This document shows, in pieces, positions 1 through 7,312 of a DNA stretch of 64,000 bases. Numbering within the stretch: the stretch's first letter is position 1; each line of letters opens with the position of its first letter. The DNA is from Elizabethkingia occulta (lineage in GTDB: Bacteria > Bacteroidota > Bacteroidia > Flavobacteriales > Weeksellaceae): positions 111,049 through 175,048 of the forward strand of contig NZ_MAHX01000006.1 of assembly GCF_002023715.1 (NCBI RefSeq), given 5' to 3'. A model generated the notes under the pieces. That model worked only from the letters and a program-made list of their open reading frames with translations, ran no database searches and was not told the origin of the DNA. Made by a program: the position numbers and the translations under genes.

Positions 1-363
1 GAACATAAGAATCCTAAAATAACCAGGCAAACCAATTATGTTTATAAAGATGACAACCTTATTACTACTATTAGAGGATACGCTAGTGGAGAGCCTACTT
101 TCACATACTATACTTATGATAAAAAGAAAAGAGTTATTGAAAAATATTGTTGTGACAAAGATATCTCTAAAGCAATCATTGTTGAAAAGTTCAAGTATAG
201 TGATAATCAGATAATAAGCTTAAATTATACAGAAGATAAGAAAAACTATAAAGTAAGCTTTAGATATAAATATGATCAAAACAATAACTGGACAGAAATA
301 ATTAAAAATGTTGATGGGAAAGATCTTTTTAAATGGGTAAGGGAAATACAATACTATAAATAA
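1..363 (+). CDS. C-terminal fragment of a YD-repeat-like protein (5' truncated)
   Basis: The reading frame is open from the first base of the window and stops with TAA at 361-363, giving about 120 residues of a gene that starts outside. The protein is rich in Tyr, Lys and Asn. It has loosely periodic pieces such as YTYDKKKR and FRYKYDQNNNW and ends in REIQYYK, the style of YD/RHS-like repeat proteins of Bacteroidota. That comparison rests on residue pattern only. Its stop overlaps the next start (TAATG), so the two genes are probably translated together. Function unknown; it may be cell-envelope or secreted, but the N-terminus is not visible. Confidence 0.6.
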   Translation, partial: EHKNPKITRQTNYVYKDDNLITTIRGYASGEPTFTYYTYDKKKRVIEKYCCDKDISKAIIVEKFKYSDNQIISLNYTEDKKNYKVSFRYKYDQNNNWTEIIKNVDGKDLFKWVREIQYYK

Positions 364-905
364 TGATCTGGAGAAAAATTCTATGGAATATTATCGCTGC
401 CTTAGTATTATTTCCAATAGTGGGAATAGGTCGCCATTGGGTAAATATTATAACAGGTAATTACGAATATTATAATATTCATTATACTCTACGTGAATAT
501 TTAAGACTTCTTTTGCATGGACAGGTATACTTTTCAATATTTTGGCTAATGATTGTTCTATTGCCATTCCAGTTGATAAAGGACTACAGGTTAAGAATTA
601 ATAAAAAACTCTCATTTCTATACAAAATTCTAATATTTGCAGCTATAGTATCTTTGATCGTCTTAATAGCTGGAAGTTTTTTTGTTAACTTATGGGCAAC
701 ACCTTGGTGGAATAATTTTTTATACCTAGTTGTAGCAATAGGTCTAAGTGTAATATTTACACCATTTTTATATTTGACAATAGATCGGCATGTAGAGAAA
801 AAGACTATAAATAAAGTATTATCTGAGGATATAAATGAAAAACATGTCTTATATATCTTCGCATTCATAATCATAGCAATTATTATCTTGTTCCATAGCA
901 GTTGA
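363..905 (+). CDS. Polytopic inner-membrane protein, unknown family
   Basis: 180 residues with about four hydrophobic segments (roughly residues 5-22, 50-72, 90-112 and 118-138) plus a C-terminal hydrophobic tail near 163-177. There is no recognisable catalytic motif. The ATG overlaps the stop of the upstream YD-repeat-like gene as TAATG, which indicates translational coupling and a paired role. A partner or immunity-like function in the membrane is possible for a small membrane protein behind a repeat protein, but nothing in the sequence proves it. The gene is very AT-rich, like the rest of the first 6.7 kb. Confidence 0.6.
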   Translation: MIWRKILWNIIAALVLFPIVGIGRHWVNIITGNYEYYNIHYTLREYLRLLLHGQVYFSIFWLMIVLLPFQLIKDYRLRINKKLSFLYKILIFAAIVSLIVLIAGSFFVNLWATPWWNNFLYLVVAIGLSVIFTPFLYLTIDRHVEKKTINKVLSEDINEKHVLYIFAFIIIAIIILFHSS

Positions 906-994
906 GAAGTAACATTTCTCTTATATTTTAAAACTTTCCGTGATAGTATATATTATATTAACACTACACTAGGTATACAGTAATACGGAAAAAG

Positions 995-1050
995 TACCCA
1001 CTCTATTACTATTTAAGGTATACACTCATAGGGTATGATTATAGTGGGTA
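995..1050 (+). repeat. Inverted repeat between two small genes
   Basis: TACCCACT at 995-1002 is matched by AGTGGGTA at 1043-1050, separated by 40 bases and followed by a T-rich stretch. It could be a weak terminator for the 363-905 gene or part of the upstream region of the 1087 gene. Confidence 0.3.
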
Positions 1051-1086
1051 TATTTTGATTATATTTATCATATCAAAAGCATAAAT

Positions 1087-1443
1087 ATGAAAAAACTATT
1101 TAAATTCTCAGTAGTGTTAGGATTTTCTTTATTCTCCCATGCTCTATTCGCTCAAACAAGTAGTGATGAAAAGACTGATGATCATTTCAAATTTAAAAGT
1201 AAAAATATTATAACTAGTAAAATTTTACAAGTAACCAGATTTACTAACGATGTGTCACTGGATAGTCCCTTTATAAGTTTTAATGGGGCTTATCAGGTGA
1301 TTTATGATGAGAAAAATCAAAAGATCGAAATTCTAAACAGTAAAAATTTTAAAGTCAAAAAAGTGTCTTCAGTAAGTAAAAGCATAGATAATAAAGAAAA
1401 TTTAATAACATACTATATTAAAGAAGATAAACTTGTTATGTAG
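1087..1443 (+). CDS. Small secreted protein, unknown family
   Basis: 118 residues with a clear Sec signal peptide (Lys-rich start, hydrophobic core at about 7-18, cleavage near ALFAQ at residue 23). The mature part is Lys/Ser/Asn-rich, has no cysteine, and reads like a small beta-rich periplasmic protein. I do not recognise the family. Only two bases separate its stop from an in-frame ATG of the next gene, so it probably heads an operon running to 2864. Composition matches the AT-rich accessory stretch. Confidence 0.55.
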   Translation: MKKLFKFSVVLGFSLFSHALFAQTSSDEKTDDHFKFKSKNIITSKILQVTRFTNDVSLDSPFISFNGAYQVIYDEKNQKIEILNSKNFKVKKVSSVSKSIDNKENLITYYIKEDKLVM

Positions 1444-1475
1444 TAATGAATACTATATTTTATCTTATAAATAAA

Positions 1476-1850
1476 ATGAAAGCGTTAAAGATTACTTCTA
1501 TTATCTCTTTTCTATTAATAGGAGGAGTAAACCCAAAGGGTACAATTAATATACTAGCTTTTCCTTATATGCTGGTAGAGTTCTTTGCAGAACTATTTAA
1601 TGGGAATTTAGGAATGGATATGCTATTGGCACTTGTAATTGTAATCACATTAACAGGAACTCTCATAATCTTTTATAAAAATCAAAACAGAAGCTTGCTA
1701 ATCCTTTGCTTTATCACCCTATCTTTATTTTCAGTATTTCTTTCTGGGATATTGACAAGTAAGCCAAATTTATGGTTCATAGCGACATCAGGAATATTTG
1801 TTGTAAGTTCTTTATTGCTAATATTTCGTAGTCCAAAATCACACATATGA
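1476..1850 (+). CDS. Small multi-pass membrane protein, paralogue of the 4698 gene
   Basis: The frame is open from an ATG at 1446, but I place the start at the ATG at 1476. From there the protein reads MKALKITSIISFLL, which lines up with the start of the paralogue at 4698 (MKILKFISIISFLL). The two share GVN-K near residue 20, LIIFYK, LILCFISL and a late ITSGIF-ISSL segment, so they are clearly homologous. About four hydrophobic segments, no charged catalytic residues. Its last four bases (ATGA) overlap the next gene. Each copy follows a gene for an exported protein, which hints at a partner role; function unknown. Confidence 0.6.
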   Translation: MKALKITSIISFLLIGGVNPKGTINILAFPYMLVEFFAELFNGNLGMDMLLALVIVITLTGTLIIFYKNQNRSLLILCFITLSLFSVFLSGILTSKPNLWFIATSGIFVVSSLLLIFRSPKSHI

Positions 1851-2419
1851 AAAGAATTATATTTTTAACAATCCTTCTAGTTAATCTATATACCAAAGCT
1901 CAAACGATACCTCTATCACAATATTTCGACAACAAATCTAGTGGTGTATACATGAAAGATATGGAAAATGTTTTGCCATTGTTTGAAGGTAAATGGACTG
2001 CAAACTTTAATGACAACAAGATAACTTTAGTTTTAAAGAAATTTAAAAAGTTCCCAATTAAAGCCACACGTTTCTCAGATTTAAGCTATGATAGAGATGT
2101 CTTGCTTATGACCTATACAATAAAAGATTCTAGAGGTAAATTACTTTATAGTACAGTTGACAGGAAGATAACAAGCCCGTATTCTATAATTAGTTCAGCA
2201 GCTGTCTTATCACCTGAAAAAAGAGTATTGTTTGAATATGATGGAGAAGAATGTCCAGCAACTAATGGATCTATCTTTTTTACCTATATAGATTCAACGC
2301 ATATACAATGGGAACTTAAACTAATGTGCAATATTGGCGCTAATATTGAATGTAAAAAATTTGGTAATGCTAAGCTGTTCCCTCTAAGAGTACCTGAATT
2401 AATATTTACAAAGCAATAA
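1847..2419 (+). CDS. Secreted DUF6705-like protein
   Basis: 190 residues with a signal peptide (cleavage after about residue 18, ending TKAQ). The mature N-terminus has the run SGVYMKDMENVLPLFEGKWTA, which matches my memory of the flavobacterial DUF6705 family, where small secreted proteins start with a short strand region followed by 'P-F-G-W'. Four cysteines lie in the C-terminal half. The ATG overlaps the previous stop as ATGA, so it is co-translated with the membrane protein at 1476. Molecular function of the family is unknown. The family call is from recall and needs a profile search. Confidence 0.6.
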   Translation: MKRIIFLTILLVNLYTKAQTIPLSQYFDNKSSGVYMKDMENVLPLFEGKWTANFNDNKITLVLKKFKKFPIKATRFSDLSYDRDVLLMTYTIKDSRGKLLYSTVDRKITSPYSIISSAAVLSPEKRVLFEYDGEECPATNGSIFFTYIDSTHIQWELKLMCNIGANIECKKFGNAKLFPLRVPELIFTKQ

Positions 2420-2423
2420 CTTT

Positions 2424-2864
2424 ATGAAAAAGTATATCTTATTGTTTATTTGCCTTGTATCCGCTGGGGTTATTAGTTGTCAGTCATCAAAAAACAATGA
2501 TTTAGATAATATTCTCCAGACAGTTTCCAAAGATGTACTTCCTGAACCGTTTTATTATAGTAGTTTCTTCAATAAAAAGCATATTTTTAAAGAGAAAAGC
2601 TATTTTGCAAAGGATGAATTGTTAAAAACCGAAAAAGATAACTTCTGGTTTCTATACAATATCTCTTATAAAGATAATGATGCTTATGTAGAGATCTTAA
2701 GAGTTAAAAATGGATCTTTTAATAAATACAAGCTATCAAAGCATAATGGAGACTGGATAATCACAAATAAAGAGGAGTCTCAGACAAAGGTAGACGAAAA
2801 TGAAGGTACCAGAATGTATATTGATATTAGAAACAAGCTCGGCAAACCATTAACTAGTGATTAG
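2424..2864 (+). CDS. Small lipoprotein, unknown family
   Basis: 146 residues. The N-terminus MKKYILLFICLVSAGVISC carries a lipobox (VISC, Cys19), so the product is likely lipid-anchored. The rest is charged and Lys/Asn/Asp-rich with no motif I recognise. It starts four bases after the DUF6705-like gene and is the last gene of the 1087-2864 group. The following 515 bases are non-coding. Confidence 0.6.
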   Translation: MKKYILLFICLVSAGVISCQSSKNNDLDNILQTVSKDVLPEPFYYSSFFNKKHIFKEKSYFAKDELLKTEKDNFWFLYNISYKDNDAYVEILRVKNGSFNKYKLSKHNGDWIITNKEESQTKVDENEGTRMYIDIRNKLGKPLTSD

Positions 2865-3380
2865 TACAGTTTAGTTGCTGGGGGGATAAGGTAAGATTGT
2901 ATTAACACTTAAAAGTTTACTGATTTCACTTACCTTGTAACAGTTCTTTTATGTAATGTGGTGTGTTATAGGCTTAAAATCGCTCCCATGAAAACATTAC
3001 TGACTAAAACTGTACTGTATAAACTCTCCAGACAACAGCCCAAAAGTTCCCCAAACGATTGATTACTGGATATAATAAGCTATATAATGATTGAATAAAT
3101 ATGTAGTATATATTGGTATTATGTTGCAGAAATTAACATAACACTCTTATTAACAATATTTTACATACAGTCTTTTACATTAGCAATAACACTTATTAAA
3201 TACCCATCAATCCAACCTTTAACAATATTGTTGCATCTATAACATTAAACCTCTAATAGCAATGGTTTACTAAGTTTTAATAGAAAATAATATTGATTTT
3301 ATATCATTTTATGGCAAACCGTAATATAAATGTGAATTTTTATTATATATTTAACCAATTAAAAACATAAAATCATAAAA
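2862..3380. other. Non-coding stretch with inverted repeats
   Basis: No convincing gene. AGTACAGTTTAGT at 2862-2874 has a near-perfect inverted copy, ACTAAAACTGTACT, at about 3004-3017 (one extra A). Inside lies a second inverted pair, AAGGTAAG at 2888-2895 and CTTACCTT at 2929-2936. The nested arrangement resembles a decayed non-autonomous element or a complex terminator. From 3018 to 3380 the sequence is AT-rich leader for the 3381 lipoprotein gene and includes the palindrome AACAATATTGTT near 3222. Confidence 0.35.
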
Positions 3381-4688
3381 ATGAGAAAAAAATTACTCTT
3401 TGTCCCATTATGGGGGATCTTCACTTTATCCTTACTTTCTTCTTGTCGTTCCGAAGACGGGGCAATTCAACAAAAACAGATAGAAGATAATCGTTTTGCC
3501 ACGTTTATTCCTAAATCTGGGAAAACAATTAATTATGCAGATGGATTTGCTTCCCTAATGAAAAGATATGATAATTTACACAAAACAAATCTTTCAGGAA
3601 TAAACAATAAACCTGTAATAGGAACTTTAGCCAGTAATGATAAAAATGCTTCACTATTTCAGAATGGTGAATCTTATGTTGAATCAAATATTCGTTCACA
3701 AACCGTTACAGAAAAAGATGATATTAAATGGGTTGCTTTCCCAAAGGTTCAAGGAAATAAAGTAGTTAGTCTGGTAGTTGGAATACTTTCCGAGAAAGGG
3801 ACACGTGTTAATTACCGTACTTTTGGAAATGGTGATGATTTATATAAGGGAAATGTTATATTATTTCAAGCTGCTTTAGACAGACGTTTAAAGAAGACTT
3901 CAAAATTGGCACTTAATGCAAGTTTAAATCCTATTGCACTTGCTGATCCTGAAGGTTGTAGTGATCCATATAGTGTAAACTATGATCCAAAATGTAAAGA
4001 TATAGAAGAGGTTATAATAACTAAGCCTAAACCTTTAACAAAAGAACCTAATCCTAGTCCTAGTCCGCCTCCATTCCCTACTGATCCAGATGGCAGATGT
4101 GGTGACTATGGTGATTGTAGTGGGTCAAGTGGTAATGGTAGTGGTGGAGAGTCTTCACCAAATACTTCGGATGTAATTGAGTTTATTAAGCCTAAATACT
4201 TCATATTTAATTTGAAGAGGTATTTGAGCTGTCTAAATCTAAATCAACCAGCTAACTTACAGGTGTTTGCTGAAAGTATGGATAATGATTGGCCAGGACA
4301 TGCTTTCATTTCGATTACTCAAGGCAGCAATGTTTTAACATTTGGCTTTTATCCAAATAACCCAGATGGTAAGATCTCTAAATCTATAATTTCAGATGGA
4401 ATTATGGGAGATAATAGTGAATCTACTTATACATCGAGAAAGAACTATGGCCAAATTTCATCGGATCAACTAAGGCAAATAGTTGATGCTGCTTTAGTAT
4501 TTGACCAAAGAGATTATAATATAAGTGATACAAATTGCTCAACATTTGCTATGCTTGTAATGACTATTGCAGGAGAAAAAAATCCACCTGTTCATCCTAG
4601 TACTCCGAATAATATTATAAGAAGATTTGGGAATGGAGAAATTAAAGAAAAAGGGAAAGGGCCAAATACACAAAGAACTTGTAATTAA
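3381..4688 (+). CDS. Lipoprotein with putative permuted papain-fold C-terminal domain
   Basis: 435 residues in three parts. A lipoprotein signal has the lipobox LLSSC (Cys22). Residues 30-180 form a domain of unknown type. A Pro/Ser/Gly-rich linker at about 215-260 leads to a C-terminal domain at 265-435. That last domain carries WPGHAFISI (His307), FGFYP (321-325) and TNCSTFA (Cys386). The order His then Asn-Cys with these spacings is what permuted NlpC/P60- or DUF4105-type thiol enzymes show, so a cysteine amidase, peptidase or acyltransferase activity is possible. This is inferred from motif order only. A small membrane protein gene follows nine bases later and could be its partner. Confidence 0.55.
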   Translation: MRKKLLFVPLWGIFTLSLLSSCRSEDGAIQQKQIEDNRFATFIPKSGKTINYADGFASLMKRYDNLHKTNLSGINNKPVIGTLASNDKNASLFQNGESYVESNIRSQTVTEKDDIKWVAFPKVQGNKVVSLVVGILSEKGTRVNYRTFGNGDDLYKGNVILFQAALDRRLKKTSKLALNASLNPIALADPEGCSDPYSVNYDPKCKDIEEVIITKPKPLTKEPNPSPSPPPFPTDPDGRCGDYGDCSGSSGNGSGGESSPNTSDVIEFIKPKYFIFNLKRYLSCLNLNQPANLQVFAESMDNDWPGHAFISITQGSNVLTFGFYPNNPDGKISKSIISDGIMGDNSESTYTSRKNYGQISSDQLRQIVDAALVFDQRDYNISDTNCSTFAMLVMTIAGEKNPPVHPSTPNNIIRRFGNGEIKEKGKGPNTQRTCN

Positions 4689-4697
4689 TAAATTATT

Positions 4698-5087
4698 ATG
4701 AAAATATTAAAATTTATTTCTATTATTTCATTTTTACTAACTACTGGAGTAAATGAAAAAGCAATGCCTAATATAATGGTAATGTTGATTTCAATATATT
4801 TATATATAAGTGAACTTTCAGTATCTCATACAAGTAAAGAAACTTTTTGGTTCATAATTATGATACTTATTATTGCTGTATTGATCATTTTTTATAAATG
4901 TAAGGCGTATAAAGATCGGTATATATTAATACTTTGTTTTATTTCGTTATGTATGGCAACTATTCTCTTTTCTAAAATATTAGAAGACTATAAACCAACA
5001 GTGACATTCATCATAACATCGGGGATATTTATTATTAGCTCATTAGCTTTAATAATCTGGAATTTTAAACCTTTAAAGAAAGAATAA
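4698..5087 (+). CDS. Small multi-pass membrane protein, paralogue of the 1476 gene
   Basis: 129 residues with four or five hydrophobic segments and a short charged C-terminus. Homologous to the protein at 1476-1850 over its whole length, sharing LIIFYK, LILCFISL and an ITSGIFIISSL-type segment. It lies nine bases behind the putative permuted-papain lipoprotein and ends at a strong terminator, so the two genes form a pair. An immunity or membrane-partner role is a guess from this arrangement; no functional residues are visible. Confidence 0.6.
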   Translation: MKILKFISIISFLLTTGVNEKAMPNIMVMLISIYLYISELSVSHTSKETFWFIIMILIIAVLIIFYKCKAYKDRYILILCFISLCMATILFSKILEDYKPTVTFIITSGIFIISSLALIIWNFKPLKKE

Positions 5088-5112
5088 AATATTATCCTTT
5101 TTTATTGATACT

Positions 5113-5145
5113 AATACCCTGATAGCATTCAGGGTATTCTTTATT
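5113..5145 (+). terminator. Rho-independent terminator
   Basis: Perfect 10-bp stem AATACCCTGA / TCAGGGTATT (5113-5122 and 5129-5138) with a six-base loop, followed by CTTTATT. Ends the 3381-5087 gene pair. Confidence 0.75.
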
Positions 5146-5293
5146 AGAATCCTGCTGTGTGCATTTCTATCTTATGTTTTGTTTATACTGGTTTATATCT
5201 TACCACTTATTTAACTAATATACGACCAATAATCTTATCTTACACAATTATCTCTCCGTGCGGAACGACAATAATACATGCTCTCCTTTAGTT

Positions 5294-5780
5294 TATCCCC
5301 ACCCAACTCACTTTCAAAATTTTAAAACTACTATTATATAGTATTTGTAACAATTTAGTACAAATTACATCATACAGATACATTATGATAACTACTTTTT
5401 ATACAAGCTCTAACCAACTTACTTCAACTGTTATATAGTATTTGTTACAAATCTGCGCCAAATAGGACGTGTATATGTATAACCTTTTCTCATATCCCCC
5501 ACCAACTCATTTCCAGAAATTCAAAACTGCTATTATATAATATTTGAAGAGTATTGATATACAACCTACAGTAACCACCCATACCCTTACTAGCATCAAC
5601 TGACTGTAAAAAAAGCCAACGAGGTTATATATATTTATCTATGACAGTTCTGGGCTAAATTTAGCGTGCAGACACATGACCCACTATAAGAACTTGCCCT
5701 GTCTGAGCATCTAGTTTTTTCCTATACCCCGCCAACTTGAAAACTGTTTTTTGTACAGTTGTTTTTGTTATATACTCGAA
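5294..5780. repeat. Degenerate dispersed repeats in an 890-base non-coding region
   Basis: Between 5146 and 5978 I find no gene. Three clear related units occur: CCCCACCCAACTCACTTTC... running to CTATTATATAGTATTTGTAACAA (about 5297-5353), CTAACCAACTTACTTCAAC... to GTTATATAGTATTTGTTACAA (about 5409-5450), and CCCCCACCAACTCATTTCC... to CTATTATATAATATTTGAAGA (about 5495-5550). A weaker fourth is at about 5725-5780 (CCCCGCCAACTTGAAAAC...). Each has a C-rich head with 'CCAACT' and an AT-rich tail whose core ACTAT-TAT-ATAGT can form a hairpin. Such iterated units may be protein-binding sites. Confidence 0.5.
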
Positions 5781-5911
5781 GACTGTCAAAATATTTTTAA
5801 AACCATTGATTTTTAAACTAAACCCCTGTCAACTGGCATGGTTATTGACTTTATTACAGTACGTTAGAACGTTTTTCAGTTCTACTTTTCTACAGATATA
5901 AATATAAAAAA

Positions 5912-5939
5912 GCCTTGAAGTGCGGTAACACAACAAGGC
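5912..5939 (+). promoter_or_regulatory. Hairpin just upstream of ardA
   Basis: GCCTTG (5912-5917) and CAAGGC (5934-5939) form a 6-bp stem 40 bases before the ardA start. No T-tract follows, so it is more likely a leader structure or operator than a terminator. Confidence 0.35.
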
Positions 5940-5978
5940 AAAATCAATAAATCTTTAACGCAATTAAAAATCATTGAC

Positions 5979-6518
5979 ATGACAAAGTTATTAAATTGTC
6001 CTGATACTACCTGTATCTATGTAGGAACTTACAAAAAGTACAACGAAGGAAGTTTATTTGGTAAATGGCTTAATTTATCCGATTATTCGGATTACGATGA
6101 GCTACTTGAAGCAATGAAAGAACTACATCAGGACGAAACCGATCCAGAATTTATGTTTCAGGATTACGAATGTCCTTCTTTTATCAATTCTCTCGGGTTA
6201 ATCAGTGAATCTTATATCTCTAATGACATTTATGATATAATAGGTCAAATAAGCGATTCTGGCTATGATATGGAAGTTATAGAATCTTTTATCGATTGTT
6301 TCGGAATAAGCGATTTAAACGAAGTTATTGACCGAATTAACGACTGTTATATTGGTGAATATTCGGATGATGAAACTTTTGTTCAGTCTCTTTTGGAAGA
6401 AACGGGAGATATACCGCAAAATATACCTTCTTATATTTGTATTGATTGGGAAAGTACTGCAAGAAATGTGATGTATGATTATAGTACAAGTAATAATCAT
6501 TATTTTAGGAGTTATTAA
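5979..6518 (+). CDS. ardA: Antirestriction protein ArdA
   Basis: 179 residues, strongly acidic. It carries the ArdA landmarks: IYVGTYKKYNEGSLFGKWL at 13-31, an LH-DE-DPE stretch at 49-57, FMFQDYECP at 58-66 and IDWESTARNVMYDY at 155-168. ArdA proteins mimic bent B-form DNA through surface Asp and Glu and block type I restriction and modification enzymes. They are carried by plasmids, conjugative transposons and integrated elements. Length fits the family (about 165-180). The gene stands alone, with an unusual repeat-rich non-coding region before it and the ssrA 3' end 184 bases after it, supporting a mobile-element origin. No mobilisation or integrase gene is in the window. Confidence 0.92.
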   Translation: MTKLLNCPDTTCIYVGTYKKYNEGSLFGKWLNLSDYSDYDELLEAMKELHQDETDPEFMFQDYECPSFINSLGLISESYISNDIYDIIGQISDSGYDMEVIESFIDCFGISDLNEVIDRINDCYIGEYSDDETFVQSLLEETGDIPQNIPSYICIDWESTARNVMYDYSTSNNHYFRSY

Positions 6519-6611
6519 CTATATTTGTACTGTATACCTCTGTTATCTACATCTAAAGTTTATATAGCGTTAATTAACTTAAAAGAGATTAAGAAAATTG
6601 TGTTTTAAAAA

Positions 6612-6634
6612 TTTGGGTACAACTTTGGGTACAA
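6612..6634. repeat. Direct repeat of TTTGGGTACAA next to the ssrA end
   Basis: Two perfect 11-bp copies, 6612-6622 and 6624-6634, with a 12-bp period, lie between ardA and the ssrA terminator. Short direct repeats of this kind beside a tRNA or tmRNA attachment site are often binding sites for a tyrosine recombinase. The position fits, but the recombinase gene is not in the window. Confidence 0.5.
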
Positions 6635-6635
6635 A

Positions 6636-6692
6636 AAGAAAAAAGAGAATTTGCAAGTGATTCATTTTTAGAATTTTACAACATTCTCTTTT
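6636..6692 (-). terminator. Terminator of ssrA
   Basis: Read on the minus strand, AAAAGAGAAT (6692-6683) and ATTCTCTTTT (6650-6641) form a perfect 10-bp stem with a 32-base loop, followed by a TTTTTCTTTTT-type tract. It begins ten bases beyond the tmRNA 3' end. Confidence 0.6.
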
Positions 6693-6701
6693 ATTAAAAA
6701 G

Positions 6702-7098
6702 TGGAGCTGGAGGGATTCGAACCCTCGTCCAAACAGGCAATACATAAGCCTTCTACATGCTTAGTTTTCTATTAATTGTCGGGAAAAAGCAGTGAGAAAA
6801 CGCACAACTTTCACCTTATCTTCTGAGATTTTCGTGTACAGGCCGAAGCTTCCTGTACCTTATTTCCGCATTACTATATCCCGGAATCCAACGTCGCAGA
6901 ACGAGACGATGGCGAGACATCTTGCTTCCTTACTATCTTCGGGAAACGCTTGAATCTACTAAACTTCGATTATTAAGCTGCAAGAGCGAACTCTTCGTTG
7001 CCAGTTAAAATTCTGTAGCAAGGGATTAAAGAGATCGCGCTACGGTTCTCTGCATGCTTACTTACCCATTGGTCCTGCTGTCGAAACCAGTCAGCCCC
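6702..7098 (-). ncRNA. ssrA: Transfer-messenger RNA (tmRNA)
   Basis: One-piece tmRNA of about 397 nt on the minus strand. The 5' end reads GGGGCUGACUGGUUUCGACA, the usual tmRNA start. The 3' end has GGGUUCGAAUCCCUCCAGCUC with a tRNA-like T arm. The acceptor stem GGGGCUG pairs with CAGCUCC (one G-U), followed by the discriminator A at 6702. CCA is not encoded. The tag reading frame is at 7002-6976 and codes GNEEFALAA followed by two stop codons (UAA UAA, 6975-6970), with GGC as the resume codon. It rescues stalled ribosomes together with SmpB and marks products for proteolysis. The tRNA-like 3' end is a common integration site for genomic islands, and the island-like genes lie exactly on that side. 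Confidence 0.97.
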
Positions 7099-7111
7099 GT
7101 GATAAGGATTG

Positions 7112-7119
7112 CAAAGATA
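7112..7119 (-). promoter_or_regulatory. -7 promoter box of ssrA
   Basis: Minus strand TATCTTTG matches the Bacteroidota -7 consensus TAnnTTTG exactly and sits 14 bases upstream of the tmRNA 5' end. No clear -33 TTTG at the expected distance. Confidence 0.55.
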
Positions 7120-7265
7120 AGAAAAATACTCCATAATATAGAGTTTGCCTGTATGATACTATTCTGCTATCCTAAATCTTGTGCTCAGGTTACCTATCTT
7201 ATTTTTCTGCTATGGTTGCAGCTTTCTTAATTTCTGTCAAACTCTGTTAATTCGGGTTAAAATAC

Positions 7266-7295
7266 TTTCAGAATTCCTTTTTTAGAATAGTTTTG
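7266..7295 (+). promoter_or_regulatory. Promoter of the four-gene secreted-protein operon
   Basis: TAGTTTTG (7288-7295) matches TAnnTTTG exactly. A TTTC at 7266-7269, 18 bases upstream, could serve as a weak -33 element. The start point would fall near 7302, leaving a leader of only a few bases and favouring the GTG at 7313 as the first codon. Confidence 0.5.
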
Positions 7296-7312
7296 GATAA
7301 AACTTATTGCGG

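Noticed and set aside
5146..5978. CRISPR array
   Set aside because: The repeat units are degenerate and irregularly spaced, spacers are not of uniform length and no cas gene is present.
1..6701. Complete prophage or conjugative element
   Set aside because: No integrase, relaxase, capsid or transfer gene is visible; only cargo-like genes and ArdA. The rest would have to lie beyond the left edge.
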